Assembly: GCF_000270285.1 (NCBI RefSeq)
Contig: NC_015738.1
Location: 2,170,001 to 2,234,000, forward strand
From: Eggerthella sp. YY7918
GTDB taxonomy: Bacteria > Actinomycetota > Coriobacteriia > Coriobacteriales > Eggerthellaceae
DNA: 64,000 bases
Reading direction: 5' to 3'
The translations under genes were made by a program, and so were the position numbers. Positions 44,306 through 52,893 of this stretch are shown one piece after another (position 1 is the first letter of the stretch; every line of letters begins with the position of its first letter). The notes below the pieces were generated by a model that did not search any database, was not told where the DNA came from, and saw only the letters and a list, made by a program, of their open reading frames with translations.

Positions 44306-46252
44306 TTAGCTGCGGCGGCGTGATGTGCGGCGGACGACGCAGGCGGCAAGCGTGGCGAAGGCCAGCAACACCGTGGTCGCGAGCGCCGTTATGGGCGTGG
44401 AGTCACCCGTAGAAGCGAGCATGCTTGCCGCAGCATCGCCGTCCGCGCCGCCACCGCCTAAGCCGCTACCTGAACCGGAAGCCAACGTGGTGAAGTTGGG
44501 TCCGGACGCAGTCTCGGACACCGAGCCATCGGCCATCACATGCGATACGCGCCATTCGTACTCGGTAACAGGCGAAAGCCCGCTCAGGGGCAGCTCGGGA
44601 GCGGTCAAACCCTTCACAACCGTCCACGCGTTCGTTCCCTTAGCGCGGTGCTCCACCGTGAATGTGCCCTTCACCTGCGCATCGCACGTCCAGACAAGTT
44701 TAGCCGTAGTTGAGGTGATGCTGCTTACCGCAAGGTTTTTGAGCGTAGGACCAGGCTGCGTCTGAAATGGTTTGCCCGCGACCCAATTCCCTGCGATACC
44801 GCCTACGTTCGACACAAACGCCACCTGCCACTCGTAGGTTGCGTCAAAGTCGAGCCCATTAAGCAGAAACGTGGTCGTGCCCGAGGGGTCGCGACGAATG
44901 CCCTCTTTCGTCGTCCAACCCCCATCGACCGTCGGGGTTGTCGCAAAGCTGGTCGCACGCGCGGACGCGTTCAACGTCGCAACGGGAACTTTGCGGTATT
45001 GTAGTGTGTAAGTGCCGTCGTAATCGTTGGTGTCGGTCCACGAAAGCGTCGCCGCGTTTGCAGAAGTGATAGAGGTATCCAGGTCAACCGGCTCCGCCAT
45101 ACAATGCATCAGCTCAGCCGTCGAGCTCGTTGCTTCCCCATTATCCGTGCTCACGATACACCGGTAGCTTGAGCCATGGGCTACTTTCGTGCTGGCGAAC
45201 GACTCGTAAACGGTGAGCACCGCATCGTTGGCAGCGAAGTTGCTATCGCCCGCCACGCCGCGCCAGTTCTCCTCACCCTGGGGCTTCCATTGCCACTGGT
45301 AGGTCAGGGGGTGAGACGAGGTCTCACTCGACGGTGCGTCAGTCTGTACTGTGAACGTCGCATCCCCTCCCGCCTCGGTGTCGTAGCGGAGAAGGATGGG
45401 CGTCACGACGGCTTTCTTAAGACCGCTCTGGGCTGAGGTTACGAACAACGAAATGTCGGACCAGTCGGATGCCACGGAGCCATCAGATGACATAGCACGC
45501 ACCCGCCACTCATAGATGGTGGATACGTTCAGATTGCTCAGCGAGAATGAGGTGCCGCTGAACCGAGCATCATAGGCTCCTGCTTCATCTTTTACACTAT
45601 TCGCTTTTTCCCACGTGCTCCCGCCCTGGAGGCGCCATTCCACCTCGTAGGCGGTGTTGTCACCCATCACGGGCGGTGGCGGAGTATCCTGAGTCCAGTG
45701 GAGCGTCGCCTTACTTTCTTCGATCCCGTCCGCATAAAGATCGTGCGGCGCCGTGGGGGCGAGGGTCACCAGAACTTCGGCGCTGATTATTGTTTTCGTG
45801 TCGCCATTCCTCGTAGCGGTGACGACACAGCGGTAGCGCGAGTCGTCGTACTCGGGGAACGCAGGAAGGGTGAAGGTTTTGCCGTTCCCATCATCATGCG
45901 GCGTCCATTCGCTAGGAAGAGAGAGATCAGGCTCGGAATAGTACTGCCACTGGTACGTCACAATTTCATCGGCCGGCAGCACATTCGTCGTGACGGTCAG
46001 TATCGGCTGCAGGTTAGGATCGGTGACAGTCACCAATGAGGGCGTCACAATCACGCGCGTCAGCGCGCTACCCTCGGACACCGCCCGGGCATCGTGCGCC
46101 GTCGCCGTAGAGCTGTCGTACGCGAGCGCCTTGGCCGGCGCAAACGCGACGAGCGCTGCGGCACAGGCACAGGCGCAGGCAAGAGCGATCAAGAAAGCGG
46201 CAAGAAAAGATCCGCTATGGCGAAGGGGGGGGGACATACGGGATTGCGACAT
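44306..46252 (-). CDS. Cell-surface protein paralogue (648 residues) with FN3/Ig-like modules
   Basis: A shorter copy of the giant gene's architecture. The signal peptide (MSQSRMSPPLRHSGSFLAAF) differs from the giant protein's by only a few residues. Next come about three Ig-like/FN3-like modules closely resembling modules from the giant protein (e.g. LHWTQDTPPPP, YEWRVRAMSSDGS, YRCIVSTDNGE, LxGLxPVTEYEWRVS). The tail is Gly-rich, then MLASTGDST, a hydrophobic helix and RRTSRRRS, an LAxTG-type sorting signal. It lacks the GLUG-like and InlB-B regions. Its 5' flank and terminator are copies of those of the giant gene, so the pair arose by tandem duplication. Confidence 0.9.
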   Translation of the reverse strand: MSQSRMSPPLRHSGSFLAAFLIALACACACAAALVAFAPAKALAYDSSTATAHDARAVSEGSALTRVIVTPSLVTVTDPNLQPILTVTTNVLPADEIVTYQWQYYSEPDLSLPSEWTPHDDGNGKTFTLPAFPEYDDSRYRCVVTATRNGDTKTIISAEVLVTLAPTAPHDLYADGIEESKATLHWTQDTPPPPVMGDNTAYEVEWRLQGGSTWEKANSVKDEAGAYDARFSGTSFSLSNLNVSTIYEWRVRAMSSDGSVASDWSDISLFVTSAQSGLKKAVVTPILLRYDTEAGGDATFTVQTDAPSSETSSHPLTYQWQWKPQGEENWRGVAGDSNFAANDAVLTVYESFASTKVAHGSSYRCIVSTDNGEATSSTAELMHCMAEPVDLDTSITSANAATLSWTDTNDYDGTYTLQYRKVPVATLNASARATSFATTPTVDGGWTTKEGIRRDPSGTTTFLLNGLDFDATYEWQVAFVSNVGGIAGNWVAGKPFQTQPGPTLKNLAVSSITSTTAKLVWTCDAQVKGTFTVEHRAKGTNAWTVVKGLTAPELPLSGLSPVTEYEWRVSHVMADGSVSETASGPNFTTLASGSGSGLGGGGADGDAAASMLASTGDSTPITALATTVLLAFATLAACVVRRTSRRRS

Positions 46253-46331
46253 GGCAGGTGCTCCGTTCCAAAGCCGTGCTACACTACGGTCAACAGTTTA
46301 GCGATTACCCATCCTCGCAAATGCACCTTGG

Positions 46332-46361
46332 CACGAAACGAGGTGTTTAGGCACGAAACGA
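46332..46361. promoter_or_regulatory. Phased direct repeats in the divergent surface-gene/LytTR intergenic region
   Basis: CACGAAACGA at 46332-46341 and 46352-46361, 20 bases start to start, just as upstream of the giant gene. Located in the 153 bases between the divergent surface and LytTR genes, so it could serve both. Confidence 0.6.
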
Positions 46362-46405
46362 TACTCATTCTCCCTGACGAACAGAGAAAATAGAAAGGAG
46401 GCCGC

Positions 46406-47200
46406 ATGAATCAGGAATGCACCCATCCCACAGAGTGCGGCCCTGTTTGTTCGCACCTATACCGGAGAACGAAGCCCATGAGAATCGCGATCGTCGATGA
46501 CTGCGCCGCCGATGCCGAAGCCCTTGAAGAAGCCATTGTCGCCCACTTAACCCGCCGAGGACGCCCCTGCGAGACCGAAGTATTTTCCGACGGTAGCCCC
46601 CTGTTCAAAAGTGATGCGCTGGCGTACGATCTTGTGTTTCTGGACATCTTTCTGGGCGACGAAAACGGCATCGATATCGCCGAGCGACTGCGCGAAGAAC
46701 ACTACCCCGCCCTTGTGGTATTCACAACTGTATCGGCCGACCATGCGGTGGAAGGCTTTCGCGTGCGGGCGTTCCACTACCTTATGAAGCCCTATTCCGA
46801 TGACGATTTGGCAGCCGTGTTGGACGAAGCGCTTGCGCGGCTTGCCACCGATGAGACTATGCTCCTTGCCCACGACGGCACCGTTCCCGTGCGCGTGCCG
46901 CTGTCGCGCATCCGCTACGTGCAAACCGATGGACACTATTTGATGGTGGATACCGAAGTGGGTTTGCTGCGCTGGCGTCAGGTATTCGCGCACCTTGTCG
47001 ATATGCTGTCGTCGTACCCGCAGTTTTTCACATGCCACCGCGGCGTTATGGTAAATCTCGACCACGTGAGCACGCTCACCGACGACGACTGCTTTATTAT
47101 GGATGACGGCAAGCGATTATCGGTGCGCCGCTCGTCTCGCACCGAAGCGCGACGACGCTATTTTGACCGATTATTTACCCAGGTCGGCGGTACAAAGTAG
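46406..47200 (+). CDS. LytTR-family response regulator
   Basis: A 264-residue protein (from 46406) with a receiver domain starting MRIAIVDDCAADAEALEE, the phospho-Asp in YDLVFLDIFLGDENG, the HYLMKPYSDDD Lys, and a C-terminal LytTR DNA-binding domain with IRYVQTDGHYLMVDT, FFTCHRGVMVNLDHV. The start is ambiguous. ATG 46406 has AAAGGAGG just upstream and adds 24 residues rich in Cys (MNQECTHPTECGPVCSH), while ATG 46478 begins the domain and has only a distant GGAG. It pairs with the kinase downstream. It likely binds the 20-bp-spaced repeats upstream of the surface genes. Confidence 0.88.
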   Translation: MNQECTHPTECGPVCSHLYRRTKPMRIAIVDDCAADAEALEEAIVAHLTRRGRPCETEVFSDGSPLFKSDALAYDLVFLDIFLGDENGIDIAERLREEHYPALVVFTTVSADHAVEGFRVRAFHYLMKPYSDDDLAAVLDEALARLATDETMLLAHDGTVPVRVPLSRIRYVQTDGHYLMVDTEVGLLRWRQVFAHLVDMLSSYPQFFTCHRGVMVNLDHVSTLTDDDCFIMDDGKRLSVRRSSRTEARRRYFDRLFTQVGGTK

Positions 47201-47225
47201 GTGCAAAAGGGGGCAGCATTCGGCG

Positions 47226-48584
47226 ATGGACGGAAGCTCGGTTGACACCTACGGGGAATTCCTGCTGAAAAACGTGCCCTGCTGGCTTGCTGTATTCGGT
47301 CTTATGCTGGCGACACTGCGCGGACAACTGCGGCCTCCACGACGACGTTCGATCATGCTTGCATTCGGCGCAGTGGTGGCGATGGGGCTGGTGGCCGCAG
47401 CGGTTACCGTTGGGTTCGGCATCATTGAGAACAACGTGCAGATGGTGCTGGTCTTAGCTGTGTTCTATGCCGTACTGTACGCAACCGTAGACGTATCGCG
47501 GCGCAAGCGGCTGTTTGTGCTGTTCTCGGGCGCGGCGGTAGTGGCGTTCACCGTACTGATGGGCGATATTACACTTACGCTGTTCACGGGTGAACTGCCG
47601 TGGGAGGTGCAGGTGTGCGTGGATGTGGCGGTGTCGGTGGGGTTGCCCGCAGCACTGCTGCCGCTGTTTGCGGGACGGATGCGCTGGGCCGTGGACGAAG
47701 TGGACGACAGTCTGTGGCGCGGGTTGTGGGTGGTGCCGGTTGCGTTTCTGGCCGCAGCCACCGCGCTGTATATGCTGCGCTGGGCCGTGGAGCTGGACAC
47801 GTCGTGGGCGCAGCTCACGTATGCGTTGGCCGGCCTTTTCCTGACGGCTCTTTTGGTGGTAGCGTACGCGTCGCTATTCGCCACGCTACAAAAATCGGCC
47901 GAGAACGAACGTCTGCGTGCTGAAGCCCAGGTGGCGGCCTTCCAGACGACACGCTACACAGCGCTGCGGGACCGCATGCGCGAGTCATCGCAGGCGCGCC
48001 ACGACTTCCGTCATAAGTTGCTTGTGCTTGACGCGCTGGCCGACAAAGGCGACTTGGAGGGACTACGTGCGGCGCTGGCTGAATATGACGAGCTAGCCGC
48101 TCATGCACCCGAGCGAGGAACGCTGTGCGCGAACTTTGCCGTGGATGCCGTGGCGGCGCACTTTTTGGGACGCGCGAGAGCGGCAGGCATCAACGTGAGC
48201 TGCAGGCTCGACTTGCCCGAACGCTTGCCCGTCACCGAGTCCGACATGTGCATGGTATTGGCGAACTTGTTCGAAAACGCGGTGGAGGCAGCCGAGCGAA
48301 TGGATGGGAGCGCAGGTGCGGAAGCTGACGCGACGCCGCACATCGCCGTGAACGCCACCGTACAGGGTACAGCCCTCGTGCTCAGCGTGGAGAACACCTG
48401 TGAGCCAGGCGAGGATCTGCCGCCAACGGAAGTGAGCGCCGCCATCGGCCTCCCGTCCGCAAAGCGCCCCGGCATGGGAGTGGGCCTGTCCTCGGCCACG
48501 TCCCTCGCCCACAAACACCACGGCGAAGTGCGGGTAGAACGCCAAGGCTCCACCTTCACCGCCAAAGCTGTTCTGCGGGGGTAG
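47226..48584 (+). CDS. GHKL-type sensor histidine kinase
   Basis: A 452-residue membrane kinase with about seven hydrophobic helices in residues 10-225, like AgrC/BlpH-type peptide sensors. A coiled linker leads to the phospho-His region QARHDFRHKLLVLDALAD, then an ATPase domain (LANLFENAVEAAER N-box, GMGVGLSSATSLAHKHHG G-box). The start at 47226 is the first Met of the helical region; a weak AAGGGGG lies 10 bases or so farther than usual. It is 26 bases after the LytTR gene and presumably phosphorylates it. A peptide pheromone is possible but none was found. Confidence 0.85.
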   Translation: MDGSSVDTYGEFLLKNVPCWLAVFGLMLATLRGQLRPPRRRSIMLAFGAVVAMGLVAAAVTVGFGIIENNVQMVLVLAVFYAVLYATVDVSRRKRLFVLFSGAAVVAFTVLMGDITLTLFTGELPWEVQVCVDVAVSVGLPAALLPLFAGRMRWAVDEVDDSLWRGLWVVPVAFLAAATALYMLRWAVELDTSWAQLTYALAGLFLTALLVVAYASLFATLQKSAENERLRAEAQVAAFQTTRYTALRDRMRESSQARHDFRHKLLVLDALADKGDLEGLRAALAEYDELAAHAPERGTLCANFAVDAVAAHFLGRARAAGINVSCRLDLPERLPVTESDMCMVLANLFENAVEAAERMDGSAGAEADATPHIAVNATVQGTALVLSVENTCEPGEDLPPTEVSAAIGLPSAKRPGMGVGLSSATSLAHKHHGEVRVERQGSTFTAKAVLRG

Positions 48585-48610
48585 CGAAACCACCTCTACG
48601 TTATGCGATA

Positions 48611-49267
48611 ATGCGGGTCATGGATGACGGCACGCGCAAACCACGATCTGAGGGAAGGTGCCCTGTGCCCCTGCTTTCGAAGGAAGATGAACTCTATGGC
48701 TATGCGCCCGACGCGCCGACATTCTGGCGCAATCTGGCCGTGTACTTCTGCGTGTTCAGCGTGGTTGGACACTGGATGGAAATCGCGTATTGCTCGTTCA
48801 TGAACCTGTTCGGCATCGTGGATGCCGATTCTCTCGTGTGGGACGACCCGTTCTACCCGTTCCTCGTTTACGGCATCGGCACGGTGGTATGTACGCTCGT
48901 GCTCATGCCGCTGAAGATTCGCCTCGTGGCTCGGCAACGCACGCTTCTGCGCGCGGGGATACAGTTTTACCTGGTGACGGTCGTGGTCTGTCTGCTCATG
49001 GAGCTGGTGATGGGCCTCATGCTGAACCAGCCGGACGCGGCCGGAACCTATCCGTTATGGGACAACTCGGAGCTGCCGCTCAACATCCTTGGGCAGGCCT
49101 GGCTGGTGAATGACCTCGCGCTTGGGGCCGTCGCCATGCTCTACACCTGGGTCATCTACCCCCTTTGCCAAAAAGTGCTGGCGAAACCCCCCATCCGCAT
49201 CATGAACACGATCGCCGCCCTGATCATAGGTGGCTTCATCGTGCTTTGCTTCGTGAAGTTTTCCTAA
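48611..49267 (+). CDS. CmpB-like (putative ABC-transporter type IV) membrane protein
   Basis: A 218-residue protein with five hydrophobic helices after a 40-residue soluble N-terminus. NLAVYFCVFSVVGHWMEIAY opens the first, and PFLVYGIGTVVCTLVL and the NLMxxP-like region follow. The pattern of small, conserved glycines in the first helix resembles the PF06541 (ABC_trans_CmpB) family, whose members are often annotated as permeases. Transport substrate unknown. It is 26 bases after the kinase and might belong to its operon. Confidence 0.65.
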   Translation: MRVMDDGTRKPRSEGRCPVPLLSKEDELYGYAPDAPTFWRNLAVYFCVFSVVGHWMEIAYCSFMNLFGIVDADSLVWDDPFYPFLVYGIGTVVCTLVLMPLKIRLVARQRTLLRAGIQFYLVTVVVCLLMELVMGLMLNQPDAAGTYPLWDNSELPLNILGQAWLVNDLALGAVAMLYTWVIYPLCQKVLAKPPIRIMNTIAALIIGGFIVLCFVKFS

Positions 49268-49387
49268 GCGAAAGCAACCCCATTGTCGCAGAAATTAACG
49301 CGTTTGCTCTGTGGTTTACCCAAGGGCACGCCACAACTTGCTTTGCATAACGAACATCTATGGGGTGCGATCGGGTACAATGAGCGC

Positions 49388-50092
49388 ATGGACACTCCCG
49401 CGCGCATACTGATCATCGAAGACGACGTCGATATCAACCAGCTGGTGGCTGCCTCGCTTAGCAAGGCGGGTTACGCATGCGCCCAGGCGTTTTCCGGAAG
49501 CGAGGCACGCCTTCTACTGAAAGCCACCGCGGCCGGTGCGGAGGACCCGTTCGACCTCGTCATCACCGACCTTATGCTGCCGGGCGCAACCGGCGAAGAG
49601 CTCGTGACCGAAATTCGTGCGGCGGGCGACGCCCCCATCATCGTGGTGTCGGCGCGCACGGATGCCGCCGACAAGGTGGCGCTGCTGCAGCTGGGTGCCG
49701 ACGACTACCTCACCAAGCCCTTCGACCTCGACGAGTTGCATGCCCGCGTGGCCGTGCAACTGCGCCATGCCACCCGCAACGCCGGACGCTCCACCGCCGT
49801 ACTGCGCTTCAAAGACTGGACGCTCGACACAGAAGCCCGCACGCTCACGGCCGCTGGCCAGCCCGTACGACTCACGCGCCTGGAATTCGGCATCATCGAA
49901 GCCCTCGTGCGCCGACCCAAGAAGGTGTTCACCAAGCGCGAACTGTTCGAAGCAGCCTGGCACGAGGAATGCTTCGTGGAAGAAAAGGCCGTCACCGTAC
50001 ACATGAGCAACATCCGCAGCAAGCTGAAACCCTCCGGCACCGATACCTACCTGGAAACCGTTTGGGGCATCGGCTTCAAACTGGCAGAATGA
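49388..50092 (+). CDS. OmpR-family response regulator
   Basis: A 234-residue protein: receiver (ILIIEDDVDINQLVAASL, phospho-Asp in LVITDLMLPGATG, KPFDLDE), then a winged-helix trans_reg_C domain (WTLDTEARTLTAAGQPVRLT, VEEKAVTVHMSNIRSKL, VWGIGFKLA). The ATG at 49388 begins the receiver. It heads a RR-ABC-ABC-kinase cluster of the type used for bacitracin- or lantibiotic-like stress. It likely activates the transporter promoter, where CTTAACC repeats occur. Confidence 0.92.
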   Translation: MDTPARILIIEDDVDINQLVAASLSKAGYACAQAFSGSEARLLLKATAAGAEDPFDLVITDLMLPGATGEELVTEIRAAGDAPIIVVSARTDAADKVALLQLGADDYLTKPFDLDELHARVAVQLRHATRNAGRSTAVLRFKDWTLDTEARTLTAAGQPVRLTRLEFGIIEALVRRPKKVFTKRELFEAAWHEECFVEEKAVTVHMSNIRSKLKPSGTDTYLETVWGIGFKLAE

Positions 50093-50096
50093 AAAC

Positions 50097-50114
50097 CTTA
50101 ACCCTTTCTTAACC
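50097..50114. promoter_or_regulatory. CTTAACC direct repeat, likely response-regulator site
   Basis: CTTAACC at 50097-50103 and 50108-50114, 11 bases start to start, the phasing of OmpR/PhoB-type tandem binding. It lies between the RR and ABC ATPase genes. Confidence 0.55.
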
Positions 50115-50141
50115 ATTTCGGGGCAGTTTGCTGAACACCTT

Positions 50142-50184
50142 TTTCGTATCGTGGTTAGCAGGCAAACGCAGACACGATACGAAA
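50142..50184 (+). promoter_or_regulatory. 12-bp inverted repeat ending at the ribosome site of the ABC ATPase gene
   Basis: TTTCGTATCGTG (50142-50153) and CACGATACGAAA (50173-50184) are perfect complements around 19 bases. The 3' arm joins directly to GGAG (50185-50188) of the next gene. It may be a leader hairpin controlling translation or a DNA operator. Confidence 0.55.
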
Positions 50185-50194
50185 GGAGCGCGAC

Positions 50195-51106
50195 GTGGAC
50201 GTAGTAGAAACCTACGGGCTCATGAAGACGTTCGGCGGCAAAACGGCCGTCGACCACTTCGACATGCACGTCAGCCAAGGCGATATCTACGGGTTCGTAG
50301 GCCGCAACGGCGCAGGTAAAACCACGGTGATGAGGATGCTGTCCGGACTGGCGGAGCCAAGCGGAGGCGAGGTGCGCGTGTTCGGCACGTCACCGCGCGA
50401 GGCGGGAACGTCGCGGCGCATCGGCGTGCTCATCGAAGCGCCGGGGCTGTACGGCTCCATGAGCGCGTACGACAACCTCATGCTGAAGGCACTCGCGCTG
50501 GGTCTTGTGGACCCGAAGGCGAAGGTGCGCGACCTGCTCGACTTCACGGGCCTGGGTGCCGTGGGCAACAAAAAGACCAAGCACTTCTCCATGGGCATGA
50601 AGCAGCGCCTGGGCCTGGCCCTCGCCCTCCTGGGCGATCCCGACCTGCTTTTGCTCGACGAGCCACTGAACGGCCTCGACCCGGAAGGCGCACGGGAAAT
50701 TCGCCAGCTCATCATGCAGCTGAACGACCAGCGTGGCATCACCGTCGTCATCAGCTCGCACGTGCTGGAGCAGCTAGGCAAGATGGCCACGCGCTACGGC
50801 GTCATCCGCGAAGGCCACATGGTGCGCGAGCTATCCGCCGCCGAAGTCGATCAGGAATGCAGCGACTTTCTGCAGGTGGAGGCCGCGAACCCGACGCTCG
50901 CGCTGGCCGTGCTGCAAGAGCGCTTCCCCGCCTTGCGCTTCCAGTCCATGCCGGGCGGCGCCATCCGCGCGTTTGGCGACGTGGACGCAGGTATGGTGGG
51001 CACGGTTCTCAACGAGCAGGGTATTGCGGTTAGCGGGCTGTACGCACACAAGCGTGACCTGGAGGAATTCTTCGTGGAAATGATGGGGGCTGAGTATCGT
51101 GGTTAA
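50195..51106 (+). CDS. ABC transporter ATP-binding protein (BcrA-like)
   Basis: A 303-residue ATPase: GFVGRNGAGKTTVMRMLSGL (Walker A), the FSMGMKQRLGLALALLGDPDLLLLDE region (signature and Walker B), and SSHVLEQLGKMA (H-loop). The C-terminal 90 residues resemble the extra domain of BcrA/CcmA-type ATPases for antimicrobial peptides. GTG 50195 follows GAAAGGAG. It overlaps the permease gene by eight bases. Confidence 0.92.
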   Translation: MDVVETYGLMKTFGGKTAVDHFDMHVSQGDIYGFVGRNGAGKTTVMRMLSGLAEPSGGEVRVFGTSPREAGTSRRIGVLIEAPGLYGSMSAYDNLMLKALALGLVDPKAKVRDLLDFTGLGAVGNKKTKHFSMGMKQRLGLALALLGDPDLLLLDEPLNGLDPEGAREIRQLIMQLNDQRGITVVISSHVLEQLGKMATRYGVIREGHMVRELSAAEVDQECSDFLQVEAANPTLALAVLQERFPALRFQSMPGGAIRAFGDVDAGMVGTVLNEQGIAVSGLYAHKRDLEEFFVEMMGAEYRG

Positions 51107-51959
51107 TATCTTGAGGATGGACATGTACCGGCTCGCGCACGGCAAAAGCCTGTGGATCATGCTCGCCATCATTGTGGCCATGGCGGTGATTTCTTCGGGC
51201 CTCATGGCCTACATTGCAAGCCCCGAGTTCATACAAACCCTGCAATCGTCCAGTAACGTAAACATCGGCTTCACCGACAATGCCGGCCCGGACGCGAGTG
51301 ACTACGCCGACGCAGCCGAGGCTAGCGCCATGATGTCAGGAAGCATGACGCCGCAGGCGCTTGTGGGCAGCGTGTTTCTGAACGGCGGCGGGCTGAGCTG
51401 CTTGTTCGCCATCTTTATCGCCATCTTCCTAGCAGCTGAATTCGAAAGCGGCTTCAGCAAAAACGTGTTCACCGCACAGCCAAATCGCCTGGCGTTTCTG
51501 GTGGTGCGCACGGTGGAAATTATCGCGCTGGCGGCGGTGTTCACCCTGGTGACGTCTTGCGTGACCATAGGAACGGCGGCGATTGTCGGTTTCAACCTCA
51601 TCCCGACGTCCGCGCTTGATCTGCTGCTTTGGGGCGTGTTGGTGACGCTTGCCATTGCGGGCTTCGGCATGCTGACGGCGCTCGTGGTGTGGCTCACGCG
51701 CAAAATGTCAGCGAGTCTGGTCATTGGCATTTTGCTGGCTGCGGGTATTGCGACCATCCTGTTCCAAGTTATTGCCCTGTTGGTGCCGAGCGCCTCTTTC
51801 CTCCTGGACTTCACGCTTACGGGCTGCTTGGGCTCGCTCTCGAAGGGCCTCGGCGTGGCGGGCGGCCTCGGCCCGGTGCACATTCTGCTGGTGACCGCGG
51901 CCTTTATCGTGGGCAGCGCCGCAATTGGTGGCCTCGCGCTGCAGAAAAAGGACGTGTAA
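51099..51959 (+). CDS. ABC-2-type transporter permease
   Basis: A 286-residue protein with six hydrophobic segments. The first is KSLWIMLAIIVAMAVISSGLM, followed by a soluble loop with ASDYADAAEASAMM, and the rest cluster from 105 to 285 (LSCLFAIFIAIFLAAEFESG is the family-like intracellular entry). The GTG at 51099 overlaps the ATPase stop. With the ATPase it forms a likely exporter or detoxifier; the substrate is probably a cell-wall-active peptide, by analogy. Confidence 0.85.
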   Translation: MVNILRMDMYRLAHGKSLWIMLAIIVAMAVISSGLMAYIASPEFIQTLQSSSNVNIGFTDNAGPDASDYADAAEASAMMSGSMTPQALVGSVFLNGGGLSCLFAIFIAIFLAAEFESGFSKNVFTAQPNRLAFLVVRTVEIIALAAVFTLVTSCVTIGTAAIVGFNLIPTSALDLLLWGVLVTLAIAGFGMLTALVVWLTRKMSASLVIGILLAAGIATILFQVIALLVPSASFLLDFTLTGCLGSLSKGLGVAGGLGPVHILLVTAAFIVGSAAIGGLALQKKDV

Positions 51960-51962
51960 ACC

Positions 51963-52859
51963 ATGGACCTGACGGCCTGTCTTCCCCTTGTTGTGCTCGC
52001 GCTCGCCATCGCCGTGGTGGTGCTGGCGGTGCAGTTGATCCGCTCAGAACGAGAGTTGCGCTCCATCGCGCGGTTCCTCGCTGAGCGCGACACGGCCAGC
52101 AACACACGCGTCACCATCGGGGTGCACACGCGCGGGTTCGTGAGGCTGGGGCAGGCCGTCAACCGTCTGATCGACCGTCATCAGGGCGAGCGGATTGCCG
52201 CGGAAGAAGGCAAGCGCGACCTGCGCCGCGGGCTCACCTACCTCTCCCACGACATCCGAACGCCGCTGGCCGGGGCACAGGGCTACGCGCAGTTGGCATC
52301 CGAGGAGCACGACCCCGAGGCGCGGGCGCGCTATCTGGATGTGGTCGCCCGCCGCCTCGACGATGTGGAGGGCCTGCTCGACCAGTTGTACGCCTATGCG
52401 CAGGTGCAGGATCCGGACTACCGAGTGGAGCGCGAACCGGTGGAGGTGAACGAAGTGCTGGCCGAGGCGCTGGCATCGCTGTATGCCCAGTTCAAGCAGC
52501 GCTCATGGCAGCCGGTCATCCAGCTTGAGGACAAGCCCCTCGTAGCCCCGTCAAACGCCGACGCCCTTGGCCGCGTGTTCCGCAACCTCGCCGTGAACGC
52601 CCTGCGCTACGGAAGCGAGGCCCCGCGCATAGTGCAGCGAGGCCGCGAAGTGTCGTTCTCGAACCGCGTGGCCGACCCCGACAGCATCGACGCCGACCGC
52701 CTGTTCGAACGCTTCTACCAAGGAAGCACCGCCCGCAGCAGCGAAGGTAGCGGCCTGGGCCTTGCCATCGTCGCCGAACTGGCGAAAGCCCTCAGCCTCG
52801 GCCTTGCCGCCCACCTCGAAGCGGACGAGCTCACCATCACCCTGACGTTCCCCGAATAA
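51963..52859 (+). CDS. Sensor histidine kinase (HisKA/HATPase type)
   Basis: A 298-residue protein with one N-terminal membrane helix (LPLVVLALAIAVVVLAVQLI) and almost no extracytoplasmic domain. The phospho-His region is LTYLSHDIRTPLAGAQGYAQ (about 92-111); the ATPase domain has NLAVNALRYGSEA (N-box) and GSGLGLAIVAELAKAL (G-box). Intramembrane-sensing kinases without sensory loops often act with their transporter as the sensor. It is three bases after the permease gene and should pair with the OmpR regulator at the head of the cluster. Confidence 0.92.
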   Translation: MDLTACLPLVVLALAIAVVVLAVQLIRSERELRSIARFLAERDTASNTRVTIGVHTRGFVRLGQAVNRLIDRHQGERIAAEEGKRDLRRGLTYLSHDIRTPLAGAQGYAQLASEEHDPEARARYLDVVARRLDDVEGLLDQLYAYAQVQDPDYRVEREPVEVNEVLAEALASLYAQFKQRSWQPVIQLEDKPLVAPSNADALGRVFRNLAVNALRYGSEAPRIVQRGREVSFSNRVADPDSIDADRLFERFYQGSTARSSEGSGLGLAIVAELAKALSLGLAAHLEADELTITLTFPE

Positions 52860-52893
52860 GTACGACAGCTTCTCACATCCGGCGGATGCTTCC

